Below are positions 14,181 through 18,630 of a DNA stretch of 18,630 nt, one piece after another. A program made the position numbers and the translations under genes. The notes under the pieces were generated by a model. The model was not told the DNA's origin, ran no database searches, and saw nothing but the letters and a program-made list of their open reading frames with translations. Source of the DNA: DATGFK01 sp040007395 (GTDB taxonomy: Bacteria > Chloroflexota > Anaerolineae > Aggregatilineales > UBA2796); assembly GCA_040007395.1 (NCBI GenBank), contig JBDTVG010000192.1, positions 1 through 18,630 of the forward strand. Reading direction: 5' to 3'. Every line of letters begins with the position of its first letter. Positions within the stretch are counted from its first letter, which is position 1.

Positions 14181-15500
14181 ATGCCCAAGCGTGCAACAAT
14201 AGTGATGTGTGTCGCAGCGATATTGGTTTTGGTGTTAAGCGCGTGCGGCAGTCCCACACCGACAACCACTCCAGCCCCTCTCGCCACAACCGTACCCAGT
14301 GTGGTCGCCGCTGATACTGCCGTCCCAGCCGCGACCGCCGCGCCAACCAGTGCTCCGGTAGCGACGATGGCAGCCACCCCTGCCGCGGATATTGCCACAA
14401 TGGCGGCTAGTCCAGAAGCAACGATGGCAGCGACAGATGCAGCAATGGCAGCCAGCCCAGAAGCAACGATGGCAGCGACAACTGCGGTCATGGCGGCTAG
14501 TCCAGAAGCGACGATGGCAGTAACAGAAGTCGCGATGGCAGCTAGCCCGACTGTAGCAGCAGCGACAATGGCTCCTACCGCAGTCGTTACGGCAGCGGCA
14601 ACGACAGAAGTAGCAGCAGCACCCGCCGCTACACAGGAAGTATTGCTGCCAGCCCCAAGTACAATGGCTGAATGCAAGTCAACGGGCGTGTTAAGCGTTG
14701 GCACAGATGCCACTTATCCGCCATTTGAAAATGTTAACGACTCTGGCAAGATTGTGGGCTTTGACATCGATCTGTTGACAGCAATTGGTGCGAAGGCCGG
14801 CTTCACCATTGCGCCACGTAATGCCCTGTTTGACACAATCTTCGTTGCTCTATCACGCAGCCAATACGACCTCGTGATCAGCGCTTCAACAATTACCGCT
14901 GAGCGTCAACAGACAGTCAACTTCAGCAACCCGTACTTTGTAGCGGGACAAGTGATCGTGCTGCGTAAGGCCGATCTGGGCAAGATCAAGACGACTGACG
15001 ATCTGGCAGGCAAGACAATTGGGGTACAGCTTGGTACAACTGGCGCGGAAGCGGCCAAAGGTATCAAGAATGTCAAGGAAGTTAAGGAATACGGCACTGC
15101 GCCAGAAGCCTTCCAAGCACTTTCCAATGGTACGGTGGATGCGGTGGTCAATGACAACGTAACCTCCTTGAGCATCATCTTGAACTCCCCAACCCTGAAT
15201 CTAGCTGTCGTAGGTCAACCCTTCACCGAGGAATACTACGGTATTGCTATCCGCAAAGACTGCACCGACCTGCTCAAGAAGATCAACGATGGGTTGGCAC
15301 AAGTCATTGCCGATGGGACTTACGCCGACATCTATACCAAGTATCTGGGCGAAGAACCCGGTGATGCGTTCAAGAAGGGCGGCGCAGGCGTACCTGCTGT
15401 TGCCGCACCAACAGCAGTCGCGACAGATGCAGCAATGGCAGCCAGCCCAGAAGCAACAATGGCAGCAAGTCCAGAAGCGACCATGGCGGCTACACCCTGA
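14181..15500 (+). CDS. Polar amino acid ABC transporter substrate-binding lipoprotein with repeat linker
   Basis: This 439-residue protein begins with a lipoprotein signal (hydrophobic 5-20, lipobox LSAC, lipidated C22). Residues 25-160 are a low-complexity Ala/Thr/Pro/Met linker containing a tandem repeat of MAASPEAT. From about residue 165 to 400 is a complete family 3 (HisJ/GlnH-type) binding domain: VLSVGTDATYPPFE, then GFDIDLLTAIGAKAGF, DLVISASTITAERQQTVNFS with the arginine expected to bind the ligand carboxylate, and GTVDAVVNDN. A C-terminal tail (about 405-439) carries the same repeat again. It captures an amino acid and hands it to the permease encoded next. Which amino acid is unclear. 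AGGAG at 14167-14171 sets the start. Such proteins are usually about 260-300 residues, so about 150 residues here are linker and tail. Confidence 0.94.
   Translation: MPKRATIVMCVAAILVLVLSACGSPTPTTTPAPLATTVPSVVAADTAVPAATAAPTSAPVATMAATPAADIATMAASPEATMAATDAAMAASPEATMAATTAVMAASPEATMAVTEVAMAASPTVAAATMAPTAVVTAAATTEVAAAPAATQEVLLPAPSTMAECKSTGVLSVGTDATYPPFENVNDSGKIVGFDIDLLTAIGAKAGFTIAPRNALFDTIFVALSRSQYDLVISASTITAERQQTVNFSNPYFVAGQVIVLRKADLGKIKTTDDLAGKTIGVQLGTTGAEAAKGIKNVKEVKEYGTAPEAFQALSNGTVDAVVNDNVTSLSIILNSPTLNLAVVGQPFTEEYYGIAIRKDCTDLLKKINDGLAQVIADGTYADIYTKYLGEEPGDAFKKGGAGVPAVAAPTAVATDAAMAASPEATMAASPEATMAATP
14400..14579 (+). repeat. 45-bp in-frame tandem repeat (three copies plus a degenerate fourth)
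   Basis: Units start at 14400, 14445, 14490 and 14535. Each encodes 15 residues: MAASPEATMAATDAA, MAASPEATMAATTAV, MAASPEATMAVTEVA, then the diverged MAASPTVAAATMAP. The period is exact, so it is a coding minisatellite inside the linker of the binding lipoprotein. Copy number may vary between strains. Confidence 0.9.
15420..15466 (+). repeat. Displaced copy of the tandem-repeat unit at the 3' end of the same gene
   Basis: These 47 bases match 14430-14476 with a single difference (A at 15458, G at 14468), in the same reading phase, about 990 bases apart. The copy continues with another MAASPEAT unit at 15459-15482. Near-identity at third codon positions points to recent copying or gene conversion rather than slow convergence. 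Confidence 0.9.
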
Positions 15501-15564
15501 CCTTGTAACTAGCGTGTTTCAGTATCACCACTGTTCGGTCAGCGGTATACTGGGATAAATTGAG

Positions 15565-15600
15565 TAACGCCGGAGCGAAGAGTTCCGGCGTTATCCTTTT
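15565..15600 (+). terminator. Strong hairpin with T-tract after the amino acid binding-protein gene
   Basis: TAACGCCGGA (15565-15574) pairs perfectly with TCCGGCGTTA (15584-15593), with a 9-base loop, followed by TCCTTTT. It is a convincing intrinsic terminator or stabilising stem 65 bases after the binding-protein stop and before the permease. Downstream, ACTTAAA (15603-15609) and TTTAAGT (15613-15619) form a further AT-rich inverted repeat. I see no clear second promoter for the permease, so partial read-through is the likely design. Confidence 0.85.
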
Positions 15601-15654
15601 CAACTTAAATTTTTTAAGTCATACATTTCCCCTTACTCAACGTGAGATAAATCA

Positions 15655-17256
15655 ATGTCTGGCAATTTTCGAGAATCCAGAGGTCGTAACTCTCTTTATC
15701 CATCGGGAACGCCACCTCGTTCGTCTATCATTGATAACCTCATTGCATGGGCGGCACGGCTTCCGTGGTGGGCTTTAATTATTTTGGCTGGGCTTGTCAT
15801 CGCATGGTATTCGATGTTTTCCAGTGAAATCTACCGACGCGCCCTGCGGTTCGTCTCTCAAGATCCGCAGATTTCCACCAACCGAATTGCCAATGTACTC
15901 TACGAGGTGCGCCAGCCAAACGGCTCTACTGCGGAGGTGAGCGGTACACTGACTGGCGAAGACGCGAATACGGTGACAGTGATTACAACAGACGAGGTAC
16001 GGGTCATCATTCCCCGTACTGATCTCGCCAGTTTGGGCTGCACTGATGATCCATCCGGCAGCAAATGTGCGATCAATACGACGGTCACGGTGGTGCGCAA
16101 AACCGCCAGCGGCAAACTGATCTTTGAGAGTCTCGGTGCCTATACTATCAGGACACTCTATGGGTCAGAGGATATTCTGAAAATTGGGACTGCCAGTGTG
16201 GTCAAAAGCCCCCAAGATTGCTCCGCTGACCCTAACGGTAACTGCGACATCCAATTGACACTCAAGCCTGATCGCAAGGAAAACACGATTTCCGGTGGGC
16301 TGCTTGCCAGCGATACCGATACTGTGACTATTCAAACTATCCCCCCAGAGACAGTCACACTTAACAAATCGTCGATTATTGCTACGAAAAACTATGTTCC
16401 GGCGCAATGTGCGCTGAACAATTTGGCGGCGTGTAATGAAGGCCCCTACCTAACGTTATGGGTCACGCTGGCCTCATTCACACTGGCAATCATTTTGGGG
16501 TTAGCATTAGGCTTGATGCGTGTCTCCAGTAATATCGTGTTGTATAATGTCTCAACAGTATATGTTGAGGTGATACGCGGTATTCCGCTGCTAGTGATTT
16601 TGTTGTTCGTTGGGTTTGCCATCGAACCTTGGTTTCATACCAACTTTGCCGGGATCGCCCCGACTGCATCGCTGGTCGTGCTTGTGCTAACGGTGGTGAT
16701 CGCGCTGTATTACCTTATCACGCGCTGGTCGAGGCGTATCACCGATCCCGCCGAACTGATGCAGCCTCTCATCTTTACGATTGTTTTTGGACTGCTGGCA
16801 CTATTGTTTGTCGCGATTCTCAACGAACGTAGCACCACGAACGATCTGGCCCAGCGGGCTATTCAGGCGGCAATTGTTGGGCTAGGCGTTGGCTATGGTG
16901 CATTTTTGGCAGAACTGTTCCGAGCGGGTATCCAGAGCATCGGCAAAGGTCAAACGGAAGCCGCCCGCAGTTTGGGTATGACTTACGTTCAGGCGATGCG
17001 ATTTGTGATCTTGCCGCAGGCATTCCGTGTCATTTTACCGCCGTTGGGCAATGACTTTATCGCCATGCTCAAAGATACATCGCTCATCACAATTTTGGCG
17101 GTGCCGGAACTGACGCAGCGGGCGCGATTGTTTGCCAGCAGCACCTATCGCCCTTTTGAAACCTATGTCACTATTGCCGTGTTGTATCTGTGCATGACCC
17201 TGTTCCTCTCGTTTATGGTGCGCGTAGTTGAACGTCGTATGAATTTGGCACGCTAG
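15655..17256 (+). CDS. Amino acid ABC transporter permease with large Cys-rich extracytoplasmic domain
   Basis: This 533-residue protein is over twice the usual length for the HisM/GlnP family (about 220-250). An extra N-terminal helix (37-54) with a basic cytoplasmic start leads to an extracytoplasmic domain of about 200 residues (58-262). This domain holds two similar beta-rich units (SGTLTGEDANTVTVITTDEV near 96-115, SGGLLASDTDTVTIQTIPPE near 213-232) and three close cysteine pairs (C129/C138, C189/C197, C252/C260). The normal permease core follows: helices at 265-287 and 300-322, an atypical insertion with two more helices (338-355, 369-388), a helix at 405-424, the EAA loop GQTEAARSLGMTYVQAMRFV (432-451), and a conserved LPPLGNDFIAMLKDTSL. 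The added helices keep the expected topology. The ribosome site before the ATG is weak (GTGAGA). It works with the lipoprotein upstream and the ATPase 26 bases downstream. Confidence 0.93.
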   Translation: MSGNFRESRGRNSLYPSGTPPRSSIIDNLIAWAARLPWWALIILAGLVIAWYSMFSSEIYRRALRFVSQDPQISTNRIANVLYEVRQPNGSTAEVSGTLTGEDANTVTVITTDEVRVIIPRTDLASLGCTDDPSGSKCAINTTVTVVRKTASGKLIFESLGAYTIRTLYGSEDILKIGTASVVKSPQDCSADPNGNCDIQLTLKPDRKENTISGGLLASDTDTVTIQTIPPETVTLNKSSIIATKNYVPAQCALNNLAACNEGPYLTLWVTLASFTLAIILGLALGLMRVSSNIVLYNVSTVYVEVIRGIPLLVILLFVGFAIEPWFHTNFAGIAPTASLVVLVLTVVIALYYLITRWSRRITDPAELMQPLIFTIVFGLLALLFVAILNERSTTNDLAQRAIQAAIVGLGVGYGAFLAELFRAGIQSIGKGQTEAARSLGMTYVQAMRFVILPQAFRVILPPLGNDFIAMLKDTSLITILAVPELTQRARLFASSTYRPFETYVTIAVLYLCMTLFLSFMVRVVERRMNLAR

Positions 17257-17282
17257 CAAAAGTAACAGACTGGGAAAACCCA

Positions 17283-18044
17283 ATGGCTGATCAACTGAAT
17301 GGGCAACCGATCATTCAAGTGAAGAACGTTCACAAGTATTTCAAGACACCGCATGGGGTAGTCCATGCGCTCAACGATGTGAGTCTGGAAGTGCGCCCCG
17401 GCGAAGTCGTCACCGTTATCGGGCCGAGTGGATCGGGTAAATCAACGCTGCTACGCTGCTTGAACCGTCTCGAGGACTTCGACGATGGTGCAATCATTGT
17501 GGATGATATTCCGCTTGATAACGCCCAGAATATTAACCGTGTGCGCGCCGAAGTCGGCATGGTTTTCCAGAGCTTCAACCTGTTTCCTGACCGAACTGCC
17601 CTAGATAATATCTGTTTGGCGCAGCAAGTCGTCCGTAACCGCAACCGTAAGGAGTCCATCCGAATTGGGCGCGAACTGTTGGATAAGGTGGGTATTCCTA
17701 ACAAAGCCGACTCGTTCCCCGGTCAGCTTTCTGGCGGACAGCAGCAGCGCGTAGCAATTGCACGAGCGCTAGCGATGAACCCGAAGATCATGTTATTTGA
17801 CGAGCCAACCTCCGCGCTTGACCCAGAGATGATCAAAGAAGTGTTGGATGTAATGCTCGATTTGGCGCATGAAGGCATGACGATGGTTGTCGTCAGCCAC
17901 GAAATGGGTTTCGCCCGTGCCGCTGCCAACCGTGTGATTTTCATGGATCAAGGCGAGATTGTAGAACAAGACACGCCCGACGAGCTTTTTGCCAATCCCA
18001 AAACCGAACGCATGAAGCAGTTCTTTAGCAAAATCCTCAAATGA
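17283..18044 (+). CDS. glnQ: Polar amino acid ABC transporter ATP-binding protein
   Basis: This 253-residue protein is a complete ABC ATPase of the GlnQ/HisP group, of normal length. Motifs are Walker A GPSGSGKST (47-55), Q-loop VFQSFNLFP (Q96), signature LSGGQQQR (149-156), Walker B IMLFDEP (D173, E174), D-loop SALD (177-180) and H-loop SHEM (H206). A dimer on the cytoplasmic face drives the permease encoded directly upstream. The gap to the permease is 26 bases with a weak GGGA ribosome site. The symbol marks the subfamily; the actual amino acid carried is not known. Confidence 0.96.
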   Translation: MADQLNGQPIIQVKNVHKYFKTPHGVVHALNDVSLEVRPGEVVTVIGPSGSGKSTLLRCLNRLEDFDDGAIIVDDIPLDNAQNINRVRAEVGMVFQSFNLFPDRTALDNICLAQQVVRNRNRKESIRIGRELLDKVGIPNKADSFPGQLSGGQQQRVAIARALAMNPKIMLFDEPTSALDPEMIKEVLDVMLDLAHEGMTMVVVSHEMGFARAAANRVIFMDQGEIVEQDTPDELFANPKTERMKQFFSKILK

Positions 18045-18119
18045 GGCTGTCCTATCGCTAAAGCAATCGTAGTAAGGAGCGCAAGCGGTTGGTGAGATTT
18101 TTGTTGATATGGGTTGTGA

Positions 18120-18566
18120 ATGGCTAATTCGGCTAATTCTCCCGCCGACAGAGCCTTTGCCGAGTGGTGTGTAATGACTCACGCCCGCCCAGAATTAGTT
18201 CATGCCTTGCAGTCGTGGGGATTCGCAGCGACCAACCTTGAGCACGCCGCTTCGCTGAACGCGCTCAAAATGGCGGCAAAGGATCTTCACACGGAGATAG
18301 ATCACCATATCGTCTTTGGGCCGCTGCGCCGCGATCTTTCGCACGCGATCAGTACATTGCAAGCAGCGGCAACCTTCGCCGGACGGGGCGATGCCGAGAA
18401 TACTGCTGCGGTCGTGATCGGTGTGTTTACGCACACAGCAAGTGCGTTATCATGGCGACGACCTTGGACTCGGTTGAACCTAACAAGGCTGCGATCTATG
18501 GCGATCTCCTCGGCCCGCGCCGCACAGAACGCTTATCTGGCGGTACACATCGTGCAAGATTCATAA
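18120..18566 (+). CDS. Small hypothetical protein
   Basis: I do not recognise this 148-residue ORF. The first 110 residues have a protein-like, mostly helical, Ala-rich composition (LNALKMAAKDLHTEIDHHIV, then LRRDLSHAISTLQAAATFAG) with acidic residues and codons like those of the neighbours. The last 37 residues are Arg-rich and use codons uncommon elsewhere (AGG, CGA), so the true C-terminus may differ through a frameshift. There is no clear ribosome site before the ATG. It lies 75 bases after the ATPase gene with no obvious terminator between, so it could be the last gene of that operon. No signal peptide or membrane helix is evident. Confidence 0.45.
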   Translation: MANSANSPADRAFAEWCVMTHARPELVHALQSWGFAATNLEHAASLNALKMAAKDLHTEIDHHIVFGPLRRDLSHAISTLQAAATFAGRGDAENTAAVVIGVFTHTASALSWRRPWTRLNLTRLRSMAISSARAAQNAYLAVHIVQDS

Positions 18567-18630
18567 GATCCACCCCTCAGCTGGACTATGCAGATAGGTA
18601 GCGATAAAAGAGAGGCAGAATAAGGACTTT

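Noticed and set aside
14162..14713. Minus-strand frame of 183 Ala/Val-rich residues
   Set aside because: It is the mirror of the low-complexity linker repeat of the binding lipoprotein; an open antisense frame is expected from such repeats.
17793..18182. Minus-strand frame of 129 residues over the ATPase end
   Set aside because: It is antisense to Walker B and the H-loop of GlnQ and has no motif of its own.

Overview
The window reads like a chromosomal segment of a Chloroflexota bacterium, probably Anaerolineae-like. This is inferred from gene style only: Pro/Thr/Ala-rich low-complexity tails and linkers on secreted proteins, a very large multi-GAF SpoIIE-type phosphatase, and transporter permeases with oversized extracytoplasmic insertions. 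No rRNA, tRNA, CRISPR array or recognisable transposase is present.

Layout. (1) Bases 1-926, minus strand: the first 308 residues of a molybdenum hydroxylase whose two 2Fe-2S domains are fused directly to the start of the molybdopterin subunit. It runs off the left edge. (2) Bases 927-1460: a non-coding divergent region with several inverted repeats. It ends in a promoter and a LacI-type palindrome facing right. (3) Bases 1461-7046, plus strand: a carbohydrate-uptake operon made of a substrate-binding protein, two MalF/MalG-type permeases and a cytoplasmic GH3 beta-glucosidase. It has no ATPase gene of its own. It ends at a perfect bidirectional terminator shared with (4), a convergent minus-strand gene (7221-8678) for a four-helix membrane protein that resembles the DUF4231/SLATT group.

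(5) Bases 8877-13964, plus strand: a partner-switching signalling module. It holds a stand-alone STAS anti-sigma antagonist, a protein fusing an RsbW-like kinase domain to a second STAS domain, and a 1301-residue membrane-anchored protein with six GAF-like domains and a C-terminal PP2C (SpoIIE/RsbU) phosphatase. No sigma factor target is in the window.

(6) Bases 14181-18044, plus strand: a polar amino acid ABC transporter, complete with binding lipoprotein, permease and ATPase. Two parts are unusual. The lipoprotein has a 45-bp tandem-repeat linker plus a displaced copy of the repeat at its C-terminus. The permease is more than twice the usual length because of a roughly 200-residue extracytoplasmic domain with three close cysteine pairs and an inserted pair of membrane helices. 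(7) Bases 18120-18566: a small hypothetical ORF before the right edge.

The operons fit a heterotroph that imports beta-linked oligosaccharides and amino acids and has an elaborate stress or sensing relay. In both transport operons a strong hairpin lies directly behind the binding-protein gene, which would give more binding protein than permease. The best candidates for something undescribed are the amino acid permease ectodomain with its repeat-linked binding protein, the kinase-STAS fusion, the DUF4231-like membrane protein, and the nested palindromes at the sugar operon promoter.
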